Assembly (NCBI GenBank): GCA_946411205.1
Contig: CAMKDG010000009.1
Span: 1 to 50,949, forward strand
DNA: 50,949 nucleotides
Source of the DNA: an uncultured Desulfotomaculum sp.
GTDB lineage: Bacteria; Bacillota; Desulfotomaculia; Desulfotomaculales; Desulfotomaculaceae
Direction: 5' to 3'
This document shows, in pieces, positions 1 through 9,106 of the stretch. Numbering within the stretch: the first letter of the stretch is position 1; each line of letters begins with the position of its first letter. Position numbers and translations under genes: made by a program. Below the pieces are notes generated by a model. That model did not search any database, was not told the origin of the DNA, and worked only from the letters and a program-made list of their open reading frames with translations.

Positions 1-747
1 CCTATGGATTTAGGCGGTTCCGGTTCCAACCTGCGGACTCCCAGTTGCTGTGCTGGTCCTGCTCGCTGTGAATTTGCTTTAATTGACGCCACAGATATAT
101 GCCATAACTTCACCAATGAGTTTCAGGATTACCTACACCGTCCCATGTGGCCTTATAAATCCAAAATTAAAATTTCTGGTTGCCCCAACGATTGCGTAGC
201 TTCTATTGCCCGTTCCGATTTCTCTGTTCAGGGAACCTGGCGAGACGATATCAAGATCGACCAAGAGGCAGTACGTGAGTATGCAGCTGAGGGCTTTGAT
301 ATTGATGGCATGGTTATTGCCAAGTGTCCCACCCAGTGTATGACCTGGGATGGCCATGAACTAACCATTGACAATCCTAACTGCACCCGTTGTATGCATT
401 GTATCAACAAAATGTGCAAAGCATTGCGTCCTGGCGACGATCGTGGCGCCACGATCTTAGTCGGTGGAAAAGCTCCTATTCTGCAAGGGGCTATGATGGG
501 TTGGGTAGTGGTTCCCTTTATGAAAGTTGAGCCACCCTATGATGAGATCAAGGAATTCTTTGAAGCCTGCTGGGAATGGTGGGATGAAAACGGTAAAACC
601 CGGGAGCGCATTGGTGAGCTAATCCTGCGTCTGGGTATGCGCAACTTCCTGCGGGGCATTGGCAGAGAACCTATTCCGCAAATGGTATATGCTCCCCGGG
701 CTAACCCCTTCTTTTTCTGGTGGCCTGAAGAAACCGTCCAGGACTAA
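1..747 (+). CDS. dsrA: Dissimilatory sulfite reductase alpha subunit DsrA (5' end outside window)
   Basis: This is the C-terminal part, about 248 codons, of the DsrA subunit; family members are roughly 400-440 residues, so the start lies left of the window. With DsrB it forms the siroheme enzyme that reduces sulfite in the cytoplasm during sulfate respiration. The cluster-binding cysteines are visible as CCAGPARC near the window start and SGCPNDC shortly after, followed by a ferredoxin-like insertion with [12 protein letters not shown]. The reading frame is open from base 1 to a TAA stop. dsrB follows after 60 bases, as in the conserved dsrABD operon. The identification is secure; only the start is unknown. 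Confidence 0.97.
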   Translation, partial: PMDLGGSGSNLRTPSCCAGPARCEFALIDATDICHNFTNEFQDYLHRPMWPYKSKIKISGCPNDCVASIARSDFSVQGTWRDDIKIDQEAVREYAAEGFDIDGMVIAKCPTQCMTWDGHELTIDNPNCTRCMHCINKMCKALRPGDDRGATILVGGKAPILQGAMMGWVVVPFMKVEPPYDEIKEFFEACWEWWDENGKTRERIGELILRLGMRNFLRGIGREPIPQMVYAPRANPFFFWWPEETVQD

Positions 748-807
748 TGTAAATAACAAGCAGTCTGATGTTGCCTAAAATAATGAAATTGGGAGAGGTG
801 AACTGTT

Positions 808-1872
808 TTGGCACAAGCAAGAACTGACATTGGACCGCCGCTTTATAAAGAGATGTTACCGCCAATTATCAAGGAAAACTATGGTAAATGGCGGTATCAT
901 GAAATCGTAAAGCCAGGCGTTCTAGTACACGTATCTGAAACGGGAGCCAAGTTGTATACTGTACGTGCTGGTTCTCCACGTTTGATTAGTATTTACTTTA
1001 TTCGTGAAATTTGCGAGTTAGCTGATAAATATTGCGATGGTTTCTTGAGATTTACCAGCCGCCACAATGTTGAGTTCCTGCTAAGCGATGAAAGCAAAAT
1101 TGATCCCCTCATTGCTGAACTGAAAGAAATGGGTATTCCCGTGGGTGGTACTGGTAACTCCATTACCAATATCGTACACACCCAGGGGTGGGTACACTGC
1201 CATACGCCTGCTACTGACGCTTCCGGTATCGTAAAAGCAGTTATGGATGAACTGTTTGAGTATTTTACCACCATGAAGCTGCCAGCCAAGATGAGAATTG
1301 CTTTGGCTTGCTGTTTGAATATGTGCGGTGCTGTACACTGCTCTGACATCGCTATTCTGGGTATTCACAGAACTGTACCCAAGATTGATCATGAAAATAT
1401 TGGCAAGCTATGCGAAATTCCTACCTTGACTGCCAGCTGCCCTACTGCTGCTATCCGACCCAATCCCAAATTGAAATCCGTCGATATCAAAGCTGAGCGC
1501 TGCATGTACTGTGGTAACTGCTATACCATGTGCCCCTCTGTACAGATTATCGATGCTAAGAATGACGCCGTTTCCATTTGGGTTGGTGGTAAGATTTCCA
1601 ACAGCCGTATTGGTCCCAGATTCTCCCGTTTGGCCATTCCTTTTCTGCCGAACAACCCCCCGCGTTGGCCGGAAGTTGTTGACGCAGTTAAGCATTTGGT
1701 TGAAGTTTGGGCTGCCAATGCACAACCCGGCGAGCGTATGGCCGAGTGGATTGACCGTATTAGCTGGGAGAAGTTCTTCGAAGTTACCGGTCTGCCATTT
1801 ACGGACAAGCATATTGACGACTTTACTTTGGCGCAAACTACCTTCAGAAGTACCACGCAGTTCAAGTGGTAA
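808..1872 (+). CDS. dsrB: Dissimilatory sulfite reductase beta subunit DsrB
   Basis: This is the beta subunit of dissimilatory sulfite reductase (354 residues, normal length), carrying the catalytic siroheme and [4Fe-4S] site. The siroheme/cluster cysteines are seen in [11 protein letters not shown] and TASCPTAAI, and an inserted ferredoxin domain carries [11 protein letters not shown]. The start is TTG at 808, chosen because GGGAGAGG lies 8-17 bases upstream and the protein then begins [16 protein letters not shown], which is typical of DsrB. It is cotranscribed with dsrA. An intergenic stretch of about 70 bases containing a weak inverted repeat (ATGGGT/ACCCAT) separates it from the short dsrD-like gene. 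Confidence 0.97.
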   Translation: MAQARTDIGPPLYKEMLPPIIKENYGKWRYHEIVKPGVLVHVSETGAKLYTVRAGSPRLISIYFIREICELADKYCDGFLRFTSRHNVEFLLSDESKIDPLIAELKEMGIPVGGTGNSITNIVHTQGWVHCHTPATDASGIVKAVMDELFEYFTTMKLPAKMRIALACCLNMCGAVHCSDIAILGIHRTVPKIDHENIGKLCEIPTLTASCPTAAIRPNPKLKSVDIKAERCMYCGNCYTMCPSVQIIDAKNDAVSIWVGGKISNSRIGPRFSRLAIPFLPNNPPRWPEVVDAVKHLVEVWAANAQPGERMAEWIDRISWEKFFEVTGLPFTDKHIDDFTLAQTTFRSTTQFKW

Positions 1873-1943
1873 GCCGACTCTAAACCCATGGGTATCTCAA
1901 CATTTACCACCCATATGGATGGTAGGAAACGGTGGTGTAGCTA

Positions 1944-2066
1944 ATGGAAGAAATTAAAGAGAAAATTTTAGCCTATCTGGCAGGAGTCAGTAAAGAAAAA
2001 CCTCGTTCCTCCTATATAACCCTAGCTGGGAAAGATCATACACCTGGCGTGGCCAAGGAAGAGTAA
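1944..2066 (+). CDS. dsrD: Short DsrD-like protein (40 aa)
   Basis: A 40-codon gene directly after dsrB, starting MEEIKEKILAYLAGVSKEKP and ending GVAKEE. The position and the N-terminus match DsrD, the small winged-helix protein reported to activate DsrAB allosterically. Usual DsrD is about 75-80 residues, so roughly half is missing. The first helix is present, but the central winged-helix core, including the usual WSSGSTT-like stretch, is not seen; the end may correspond to the normal C-terminus. A terminator follows at 2100, so there is no room for the missing part downstream. It could be a natural short form, an internally deleted remnant or an unrelated small protein. Confidence 0.65.
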   Translation: MEEIKEKILAYLAGVSKEKPRSSYITLAGKDHTPGVAKEE

Positions 2067-2099
2067 TTATTTAAACACCAAAAAGAGCGAATTGTTTGT

Positions 2100-2130
2100 C
2101 CCAGCTTGCATGAGTAAGCTGGGATTTTTA
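2100..2130 (+). terminator. Rho-independent terminator after the dsr operon
   Basis: An 8-bp perfect stem (CCCAGCTT at 2100-2107 with AAGCTGGG at 2116-2123) is followed by a run of Ts at 2125-2129. It closes the dsrABD transcript before the next gene at 2192. Confidence 0.85.
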
Positions 2131-2191
2131 TGATTTAAGGTGAATCCTTTTCCTAGTTTTTACGTCTTAACTAGCGAAGGGAGTTGATCAA

Positions 2192-3238
2192 TTGCGATAT
2201 CTCAGCAAAGACCAGTATAAGTTTTTGCAAGAAGAACTAGTGTACAGCAGGGACCAGGCTATCCTTAGTCAAGAACAGGCCGATAAAATTCTGGACTTAT
2301 ATGCCATAAAACCGGGACTTAGTTTTGTCCGGGTAATGTTAGTCATCGGGGCTATCCTTGTAGGACTAGGGATTCTTAGCTTTATAGCATCTAATTGGGA
2401 TGAGATGACCAAACTTGTTAAATATCTAATCATTGTTGGTATGTTTCTTGGTTTTATCGCAGCCAGCTACTCTATGTCAGAGAAATATCCTAAGACATCC
2501 AGGAGCTTTCTCTATATGGCACTCATTACCTACGGTGCTGGAATCTTTCTAATTGGTCAGATGTTTAATTTTGGCGGGCATTTTACACAGGCCTTTTTAC
2601 TATGGGCCATCGGGGTTTTACCCACGGCCCTCCTGATGAGAGATAAGCTGGTTTTCCTATTTGCTCAACTTTTGCTGCTTATCTATATTCTTGGCTCTAT
2701 TGATACAGTTGGGTTCGCCTATGGTATTTTGTTAGTACCAGCCGGTTATTATTTTGCCAGGCTCCTCCCCTCTCGCCTGATTACTTTTAATAATAACTTG
2801 CTTTCTATTGCTGCAGTTATTTATCTCGGGGAATTCTCTACGGTTGAGCCAGTTATAACGGTTCTTTTATTGTTTATCCTCGGCAATATTGCCTTTTATA
2901 AGCTGCAGGATATCTATAGGTTGCAGGGAATATTGCTATTTTGTATCACAGGTTTCGTACTCACCTTCCCGAATATCTGGAATGTGTGGCAACTAGCCTC
3001 ATTGAATACTGAAATAAGCATTGTCTTTGCTATTGGCTACATCCTCTATCTGCTTTGGCTAGTAAAAAAGGAACATTTTATCCCTTTGATTTTTGTTTGT
3101 ATAACTATTTTCCGCTATTATGTTGACTTGACCTATGATTTTATGCCCAAGTCCTATGTATTTATAAGTGGCGGCGTCCTGCTCTTACTATTTGGCTACT
3201 ATATTGAGCGCCGTAGAAGAAAGGTGGCGCGATCATGA
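2192..3238 (+). CDS. DUF2157-type integral membrane protein
   Basis: This 348-residue protein has a soluble N-terminus of about 45 residues followed by roughly ten hydrophobic segments, ending in a basic tail ERRRRKVARS. The N-terminal pattern (L..EG.I...QA..I.. and then a long helix with FIASNWDEM) matches the DUF2157 family, whose function is unknown. The start is TTG at 2192 with GAAGGGAG about 10 bases upstream. Its stop overlaps the next start by ATGA. DUF2157 proteins are commonly paired with GDYXXLXY proteins, which is what is seen here. No enzymatic function can be assigned. Confidence 0.8.
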   Translation: MRYLSKDQYKFLQEELVYSRDQAILSQEQADKILDLYAIKPGLSFVRVMLVIGAILVGLGILSFIASNWDEMTKLVKYLIIVGMFLGFIAASYSMSEKYPKTSRSFLYMALITYGAGIFLIGQMFNFGGHFTQAFLLWAIGVLPTALLMRDKLVFLFAQLLLLIYILGSIDTVGFAYGILLVPAGYYFARLLPSRLITFNNNLLSIAAVIYLGEFSTVEPVITVLLLFILGNIAFYKLQDIYRLQGILLFCITGFVLTFPNIWNVWQLASLNTEISIVFAIGYILYLLWLVKKEHFIPLIFVCITIFRYYVDLTYDFMPKSYVFISGGVLLLLFGYYIERRRRKVARS

Positions 3239-3801
3239 GGAAGTACATGCTAATCGCTTTATTACCACTACTGATTTTACTTGGGCTCACGGTTAAGCCT
3301 GCTCTTACCTACACTTTGGGGGAGGAAATAATTCTTAAAACACAGCCCGTTGATCCTTATGATTTATTCCGTGGCCGTCATATGGTGGTTGCTTATGACA
3401 TATCCAGGGTTGATGTTAGTAAAATGCCTAGGGACTTTACGCAGGTTACTAACGGAAAAGAGTCTGCCGATAGGGAAAAAGGAGATCCTTATATCCGCGG
3501 GGACGAAAATTACAGAGGTAAAAAACTTTATACAATTCTTAAAAAAGAGGGTTCCTATTACACGGTAGATCGCATTGTATCAGATAAACCGAAAGGTCTC
3601 TACCTTCCTTGTAGATATCAGTATCTAGAAAGAAGTGCTGACGGCGAATATCATATTAGACTAGACTACAATCTTGATAAATACTTCATTCCTGAGAACA
3701 GCAACTCAGAGCTGGAAAATGCCGCCAGGGCGGGCAAGGTTGTGGCAAAGGTAAAAGTTTATAATGGATACCCACTGTTAATTGACTTACGTAAATCATA
3801 G
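3235..3801 (+). CDS. GDYXXLXY-domain-like membrane-anchored protein
   Basis: This 188-residue protein has one N-terminal hydrophobic segment (about residues 4-25) followed by an extracytoplasmic domain. The sequence VDPYDLFRGRHMVVAYDIS corresponds to the signature region of the GDYXXLXY family, although here the GDY is replaced by GRH. It overlaps the preceding DUF2157 gene by four bases (ATGA), so the two are translationally coupled and probably work together in the membrane. The function is unknown in the family. Confidence 0.75.
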   Translation: MRKYMLIALLPLLILLGLTVKPALTYTLGEEIILKTQPVDPYDLFRGRHMVVAYDISRVDVSKMPRDFTQVTNGKESADREKGDPYIRGDENYRGKKLYTILKKEGSYYTVDRIVSDKPKGLYLPCRYQYLERSADGEYHIRLDYNLDKYFIPENSNSELENAARAGKVVAKVKVYNGYPLLIDLRKS

Positions 3802-3803
3802 AA

Positions 3804-3837
3804 GAATACCCGTCAGATTTAGTTCTGACGGGTATTC
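3804..3837. terminator. Strong hairpin between convergent genes, probable terminator
   Basis: A perfect 14-bp inverted repeat (3804-3817 with 3824-3837, loop of 6) sits just after the membrane operon and before the convergent aldo/keto reductase. The stem is strong but neither flank has a good T run, so it may terminate in either direction or act mainly as an RNA end-stabilising structure. Confidence 0.6.
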
Positions 3838-3948
3838 TAATGATGATTGCATGAAAAATGAGAATGAGAGAATCCAAGCTGTTTATTTACCAGATCATAG
3901 CCTGCCTGATCAAGAGCTACAGGATCATCAAAATTGATGGCTATAATT

Positions 3949-5064
3949 TTAGTTATCGAATGTATTGGCAACCTCTTTTAAACTTTCTACAATGGACAGA
4001 TGCTGCGGGCAGTGGTCCTCGCACTGACGACAGCCAATGCAATCGGAAGCACGACCGTTCTTGTCTACATAGTTTGCATAATAGAATTTTGAGAGGGATT
4101 TCTCCTTAAACTGTACATAGGAGTTATACAACGCAAAATACTTCGGAATGGGAATATTTTGGGGACAGCCTTCCACACAATACTGACATGCCGTACAGGG
4201 AACGGCAATGCTGGAATTAATGATAGCAACTGCTTTATTTAGGAGGGGCATTTCTTCCTCATTGAGCGGTCTGAAATCCTGCATATAATCTGTGTTATCC
4301 AGTAATTGCTCATAACTTGACATACCAGAAAGTACCATCATGACATTGGACTGGCTAGCTGCAAAGCGGATTGCCCAAGAAGCTACGGACAAATTTGGGG
4401 CATAATCCTTAAACATCTTTTCTACCTCTGCAGGTACTGTAGCAAGGGTCCCCCCTTTAATTGGTTCCATTACGATAACGGGTGTACCATGCTTTACGCA
4501 AACCTCATAACAAAGCCCTGACTGAATGTTTTCATTATCCCAATCCAGATAATTTAACTGTAGCTGTACAAATTCTACCTCTGGATGATCGGTAAGAATT
4601 TCTTCTAAAAGTTCTGCATTATCATGGTAGGAGAAACCGATACTTCGGATTTTACCCTCCTCCTTCTTCTTCTGAATAAATGCAAAGCTCTCTAGGTTTT
4701 TGGCAATTGTATAGTTAGCTGCATTTAAACAATGCAGCATATAATAATCAAAATATTCCACCCCGCACTTTTCTAACTGTTCATTAAAGATGCGCTCCAT
4801 GTCCTCTTTGGTTTGCAACATCATGGTAGGCAGTTTAGTTGCAATGGTAAAGCTTTCTCTTGGGTGACGTTTTACCAAGGCCTCTTTGACCATAACCTCA
4901 CTACCATAATTGTGGTACATATAGGCGGTATCGAAATATGTGAATCCCCTTGCCAAAAATGTATCTACCATCTTACATAACTGCGGCTGATCAATACTGG
5001 TCTGGTCTTCGGGATTTATAATTGGTAATCTCATACATCCAAACCCTAATTTTTTCTGTTCCAT
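3949..5064 (-). CDS. Aldo/keto reductase with C-terminal 4Fe-4S ferredoxin domain
   Basis: This 371-residue protein has an N-terminal aldo/keto reductase barrel. Catalytic Asp and Tyr are seen in FDTAYMYHNYG (about D45, Y50), Lys in ATKLP and His in MLHCLN. A C-terminal domain carries two CxxCxxC-type clusters, CTACQYCVEGCP and CIGCRQCEDHCP. This combination is common in anaerobes and suggests a cytoplasmic reductase or dehydrogenase passing electrons through iron-sulfur clusters; the substrate is unknown. GGGAGG precedes the ATG. The promoter carries a perfect MerR-type palindrome between -35 and -10 (5145-5175), so it is probably induced by a MerR-family sensor such as the one encoded at 11839. 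Confidence 0.9.
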   Translation of the reverse strand: MEQKKLGFGCMRLPIINPEDQTSIDQPQLCKMVDTFLARGFTYFDTAYMYHNYGSEVMVKEALVKRHPRESFTIATKLPTMMLQTKEDMERIFNEQLEKCGVEYFDYYMLHCLNAANYTIAKNLESFAFIQKKKEEGKIRSIGFSYHDNAELLEEILTDHPEVEFVQLQLNYLDWDNENIQSGLCYEVCVKHGTPVIVMEPIKGGTLATVPAEVEKMFKDYAPNLSVASWAIRFAASQSNVMMVLSGMSSYEQLLDNTDYMQDFRPLNEEEMPLLNKAVAIINSSIAVPCTACQYCVEGCPQNIPIPKYFALYNSYVQFKEKSLSKFYYANYVDKNGRASDCIGCRQCEDHCPQHLSIVESLKEVANTFDN

Positions 5065-5144
5065 AATTTTCCTCCCAACTATTTAATTAAGATCACAGCT
5101 CTCCTTCTGTTTATGCAAATTACTAATATCATCATTCCCTATAA

Positions 5145-5175
5145 AAAATACCACTTGGAGATAACTCCAAGTCAA
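5145..5175 (-). promoter_or_regulatory. MerR-type promoter of the aldo/keto reductase gene
   Basis: On the minus strand, TTGACT (5170-5175) and TATTTT (5145-5150) are separated by 19 bases. The overlong spacer is filled by the perfect palindrome CTTGGAGTTATCTCCAAG (5154-5171). A 19-20 base spacer with a central dyad is the hallmark of MerR-family activated promoters. A related element lies at 13523-13553. Confidence 0.8.
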
Positions 5176-5282
5176 TATATTTTTTGGAAATTGGCAGAGG
5201 CTTTTCTGTTCCACCATAAATAGGTAGGAATTTTGGGTAACAACTTATCTCTTCACAGATTAACGGGAACTACATTACTTAA

Positions 5283-5311
5283 GCAAACAAAAACGGATGC
5301 TGTGGCATCCG
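5283..5311 (-). terminator. Terminator of the histidine kinase gene
   Basis: CGGATGC (5294-5300) pairs with GCATCCG (5305-5311). Read on the minus strand, the hairpin is followed by TTTTTGTTTG. It lies just beyond the end of the sensor kinase gene at 5331. Confidence 0.85.
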
Positions 5312-5330
5312 CTTATTAACTAACGCCCCG

Positions 5331-6803
5331 TTAGTTTAACGTATTAACTCCAAGTGAAGGAGGGGGGATGGTTGGTAGCAGCGGCAGGAATATTGAGAAC
5401 CGACTGCCCTGGTCGGGTGTGCTTTCGGCTACAAGGGTGCCGCCCATTCGTTTGACTGCTTCCTGGGCAATTGCCAGGCCTAGGCCGGTGCCTGGTATGG
5501 ATTGGGTGTCAACTCCGCGATGGAACCGATCAAAAATGTAGGGTAACTCCTCCGGCGTAATACCTCGGCCAGAGTCCTGCACCCTAAAGACCGCCTCCTG
5601 TCCATCCACCCGCAGGGTTAACACCACCTCCCCGCCGGGCGCTGTATATTTGCAAGCGTTATCCATAAGATTGTCCAAAGTCAATTCCAATAGATGCTGG
5701 TTGGCCAGTACCTGTAAAGGTGCCTGGGGGCAGGCTATGGTCAGCCGTTGGCCGTTCTCATCAGCCAAGGCCTGGTAGACCGGCTTTAAACGATTCATTA
5801 CTGCACAGAGGTTTGTTAGCTCAAGGGATATATCGCGATCCTCCACCAGATTGGCTATTTGCAACAAACCGCTGATTACCTGTTCCATCCGTTTAATCTG
5901 ACGGTCGACAGCAGGTGTGACCTGTTGCAGTCGTTCAGGGTGTTCTTTAAGCACATCGTGGAAAGCACGTAAAGTAGCCACGGGTGTTTTTAGCTCATGG
6001 GCGGCATCAGCAGCAAAGCGCTTGGCCATATCGCGCTCCAGGGCCAGGGATCGAAAGGATTCCCTCAGATACAGAACCATTCTGTTAAATTGCTCCCCCA
6101 AGCGATCCAGCTCAATAATGCCCGACCTGTCCACCGTTTCCAGGAAGTTGCCCCCCGCTACCGCTTCTGTTGCCGCCACCAGACGGGACAGTGGCCGGGA
6201 CAGCCAGTGGCTCAGCAACCAGCCGATGATTACGGCAAGCACCAGAGCCAGACCTAAAACTGCCAACACTTGGCTGTAAAGATTGGATAAAAATGCAAAT
6301 GTCGAGGGACTCAAGGTAAATCGATAGAGAGTACCGGAGGAACCTTCTTCGCTTGTCACCAGTGGCAAGGTAAACGAACTTACGCTTAACTTGGACGTTT
6401 GCATAACGAATATTCTTCCTGGCTGGAGAGATTGGGGTGCCTCGTCTGTTAAAGAAAGAGACAGGACGTTGCCGCTAGGAAGTTCAGTCTGTGCCGGTGT
6501 CGTAAAGAGACGATGAGAAATACCTCTCTTTTCCGGTTCCAATTTCTCCATTTCAATGCGTAGGTCAGGGAGGTTCTGCTGCAGGAAAGCAAGGGCCGTA
6601 TCCCCGGAGAGTTTTTTCTTCTGGGCTTCTCCAAGCAAGTTCATGGCTTGCCTGAGATACATGGCTTGCTGAGAACTCTGCACTGACATGGCGTACATAG
6701 ATAGAGCATTGGAAAATATATAACCGGCAAAGGTAAGCAGCAGCAAAGCTAGGGCAACATAGCTGAAAATTAGCCGCAAACGCAGGCTTCGCCAAAGCTT
6801 CAT
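5331..6803 (-). CDS. Membrane sensor histidine kinase (HAMP, HisKA, HATPase)
   Basis: This 490-residue kinase has a first membrane segment at about residues 11-32, an extracytoplasmic sensor domain to about 175, a second membrane segment at about 178-200, HAMP, the H-box AAHELKTP (H269) and an ATPase domain with DNACKY, DSGRGI and GTGLGLAI. It is a complete, catalytically plausible kinase. Its ATG overlaps the stop of the upstream OmpR-type regulator by ATGA, so the two form a standard two-component pair. The signal is unknown. The secreted repeat protein upstream on the same strand may belong to the same response. Confidence 0.93.
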   Translation of the reverse strand: MKLWRSLRLRLIFSYVALALLLLTFAGYIFSNALSMYAMSVQSSQQAMYLRQAMNLLGEAQKKKLSGDTALAFLQQNLPDLRIEMEKLEPEKRGISHRLFTTPAQTELPSGNVLSLSLTDEAPQSLQPGRIFVMQTSKLSVSSFTLPLVTSEEGSSGTLYRFTLSPSTFAFLSNLYSQVLAVLGLALVLAVIIGWLLSHWLSRPLSRLVAATEAVAGGNFLETVDRSGIIELDRLGEQFNRMVLYLRESFRSLALERDMAKRFAADAAHELKTPVATLRAFHDVLKEHPERLQQVTPAVDRQIKRMEQVISGLLQIANLVEDRDISLELTNLCAVMNRLKPVYQALADENGQRLTIACPQAPLQVLANQHLLELTLDNLMDNACKYTAPGGEVVLTLRVDGQEAVFRVQDSGRGITPEELPYIFDRFHRGVDTQSIPGTGLGLAIAQEAVKRMGGTLVAESTPDQGSRFSIFLPLLPTIPPPSLGVNTLN

Positions 6804-7492
6804 CGTCCTTCCTCCCGCAGTTTGTACCCCACGCCCCGAACACTAATGATGTACCGGGGATTTTCCGGATCGTCACCTAGTTTAGAGCGCAGGTTTCGGA
6901 CGTGAACGTTCACTGTCAACGGACTGCCGGTGTTGCGGTCAGTCTGCCAGAGGGCCTCCATCAACATCTCTCTAGTCAAAATCATCCCGGGCCGCTGGGC
7001 CAGGGTGAGGAGTACCTGGTATTCACTGGCGGTAAGAGCAAGCCGTTCCTGGTTTCGATAGACGGACTGCCGTTCCGGCAGAATGAGCAAGTCATGTACT
7101 CGGATGCGTTTTTCTTCCTCTGGTTGTGTATGGGCACGCCGTAGCATTGCTCGTACCCGGGCTCTCAGTTCCCGCATGCCGAAGGGCTTGGTCAGGTAGT
7201 CGTCTCCGCCAAGTTCGAGTCCCACCACCTTATCCGTCTCGGAGCTGCGGGCGGTAAGAAAAAGTACCGGAACATTACTGCTGCGACGCAACTCCCGGCA
7301 AACGTCAAAACCGTTTAAACCAGGTAAGCGGACATCAAGAATGACTAAGTCGGGCTGGCCAGTTGTGGCCCTGGCCAGCCCTGTGGAGCCGTCGGCCACG
7401 TGCTCCACCCACAAACCTTCGTCCTCAATTCCCATTTTTATTGCCTCTGCTAAATCAAGGTCATCTTCCACCAGAAGAACCATCGCGGACAC
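6800..7492 (-). CDS. OmpR-family response regulator
   Basis: A receiver domain (acidic pocket VEDD, phosphoacceptor in VILDVRLPG, conserved Lys in YLTKPFG) is followed by a winged-helix DNA-binding domain ending in ISVRGVGYKL. An open frame begins upstream at a TTG (7513), but GGAAAGGGGGG lies inside that stretch, so GTG at 7492 (giving MSAMVLLVEDD) is the likely start, for 230 residues. ATG at 7483 is the alternative. It is cotranscribed with the kinase. Confidence 0.93.
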   Translation of the reverse strand: MSAMVLLVEDDLDLAEAIKMGIEDEGLWVEHVADGSTGLARATTGQPDLVILDVRLPGLNGFDVCRELRRSSNVPVLFLTARSSETDKVVGLELGGDDYLTKPFGMRELRARVRAMLRRAHTQPEEEKRIRVHDLLILPERQSVYRNQERLALTASEYQVLLTLAQRPGMILTREMLMEALWQTDRNTGSPLTVNVHVRNLRSKLGDDPENPRYIISVRGVGYKLREEGR

Positions 7493-7741
7493 GGCACACC
7501 CCCCTTTCCTCAAATAATGGTGCCCGTTGGTTTACGGTACAGAAATTCTATATTTTTTATAAAATTATTTTACCATCTTCACCGAAGGTCTCCAAACTCC
7601 TGGTTTTGGAAATGCTGATGTCAGCCAAGCCGCTCAGTGAAAAGGCAAGTGCTGGTTGGAATTTTTCCAGCCAGCCTTGCTCAAAAGACATTGTTTTAGC
7701 TACCGTTCACGGGGATTATTTAAAAAGAGGATCATACCCGT

Positions 7742-8857
7742 CTACTGGGCATTCACTTGCCCATCGACTGATTCGCCTTTAATCACCACGTGATCCAATC
7801 CTGCCACTACTTCTTTCACAGCATCTGCCTGTTGCTGGCTAAGAATACCCTTGTCAACCATCTGACTGACCAGTTCTTTTCTGTTACTAAAGTTTTCTTT
7901 AAGATACTGGGTCCGTTGTTCCGGGCTCATATCCTTGATTCGTTCAAGCATAAGCTGCATCTCTTGATGGTTGGTCTCCAGAAACGTGAGAATATTGGTA
8001 GCTTGCTCCTCTGTAATGGTTCCCTTACTTACCAGTTCGTTCAGATTAGCCTGTAGTTGCTGGGGTGACTGTTTCGTTAGATGTACAGTTCTCATGAAGG
8101 ATGGAATTACTTCTCTTACGGCATCAGCTTGCTGCTGGGTTATCATCCCCTGCTCTACCATCTGGCTGATCGCGTCTTTGGTATTGATACTTTCTTTTAG
8201 ATACTGGGCCCTTTGTTCCGGGTTCATATCCTTGAGCTTTTCACTTAAATTGCTCATTTTCTGATTGTTGCTCTCCAGGAAGGTAAGAATCTGGCCGGAC
8301 TGTTCCTCGGTGATGCTTCCCTTGGCTACCAGCGTAGCAAGACCTTGATGCCACTGTTGCTGCATTTGCTGGTCAGCAAGAGAACGCATCTTATCCCTGA
8401 TCGACTGGGCCTGGTCTTCCGTGATAGTACCTTCGTCCACCAAATTCTTCAGAGGATCAACTATTTTTAACGCTATCGCCGGTTCAGATGCTTTTATTCC
8501 GTCAGCTAGTGTTGTTATTTTTAACACGTCAGCCGATTCGAAGGTTTTTACTCCATCGACTGACATCGTATCACGAATCACTAGTTTCTGGAGCAGATCT
8601 TGTTGGAAATGTTCAAACACGGCAGCAGATTGGTTCTGAGTGATGGTTCCGGCAGTTACTAAATCAGCTAGAGCCTCTTTGAGGGTACCTTGGCTGTTAG
8701 TACTATGGAATATCATTTTATTGGCAAAGATATCCGCTGCAGCGGTGCTGACAGATAAAGATTTCTCGCTGGCTAGGGCTGAACCACTAAAGGAGGTTAT
8801 CAACCCCGCTGCCAAAACTCCGGTCGCTAAAGCTTTAACAATAATACCCTTTTTCAT
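7742..8857 (-). CDS. Secreted protein with duplicated GTITEEQA-type repeats
   Basis: This 371-residue protein starts at ATG 8857 behind GGGGAAGGAT; an upstream in-frame extension to 8962 is ignored. A signal peptide covers about residues 1-29 (cleavage near ALA-SE). The rest is helical and built from short units of the form LVxKGTITEEQAxxIL. A larger unit of about 105 residues is duplicated: LVAKGSITEEQSGQILTFLE through QADAVREV is repeated as LVSKGTITEEQATNILTFLE through QADAVKEV. No enzyme motif is seen; it is probably an extracellular or wall-associated repeat protein. It lies upstream of, and codirectional with, the two-component system at 7492-5331. Confidence 0.8.
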   Translation of the reverse strand: MKKGIIVKALATGVLAAGLITSFSGSALASEKSLSVSTAAADIFANKMIFHSTNSQGTLKEALADLVTAGTITQNQSAAVFEHFQQDLLQKLVIRDTMSVDGVKTFESADVLKITTLADGIKASEPAIALKIVDPLKNLVDEGTITEDQAQSIRDKMRSLADQQMQQQWHQGLATLVAKGSITEEQSGQILTFLESNNQKMSNLSEKLKDMNPEQRAQYLKESINTKDAISQMVEQGMITQQQADAVREVIPSFMRTVHLTKQSPQQLQANLNELVSKGTITEEQATNILTFLETNHQEMQLMLERIKDMSPEQRTQYLKENFSNRKELVSQMVDKGILSQQQADAVKEVVAGLDHVVIKGESVDGQVNAQ

Positions 8858-9001
8858 TATTAATCCTTCCCCTTTCGCTGGTTGTAATGTGTACATTGGA
8901 GCGCTCCAACCTTCAATTGTTATTAAATCATAGGACGGTGTAGATTGAAGACAAGGTTTCATTAAGAAATCTACTCTGTTTTAATGTCCCCCCAAATAAC
9001 A

Positions 9002-9039
9002 AACCAGGAAGGGAACAAAATAATGTTCCTTTCCTGGTT
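9002..9039 (-). terminator. Terminator of the membrane diguanylate cyclase gene
   Basis: A 15-bp stem with one G-T pair (9002-9016 with 9025-9039) lies downstream of the gene ending at 9107 and is followed on the minus strand by TTTGTTATTT-like sequence. It separates this gene from the secreted-protein promoter. Confidence 0.75.
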
Positions 9040-9106
9040 TTCCTTTCCTTGGATCGGCAATCACTGAATAAGCTGCAAGGTTTAATTAGGTATGATAAAT
9101 ACTTTT

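Noticed and set aside
7651-7674. Inverted repeat between the response regulator and secreted-protein genes as a terminator
   Set aside because: The stem has a mismatch and no T run follows in either direction.
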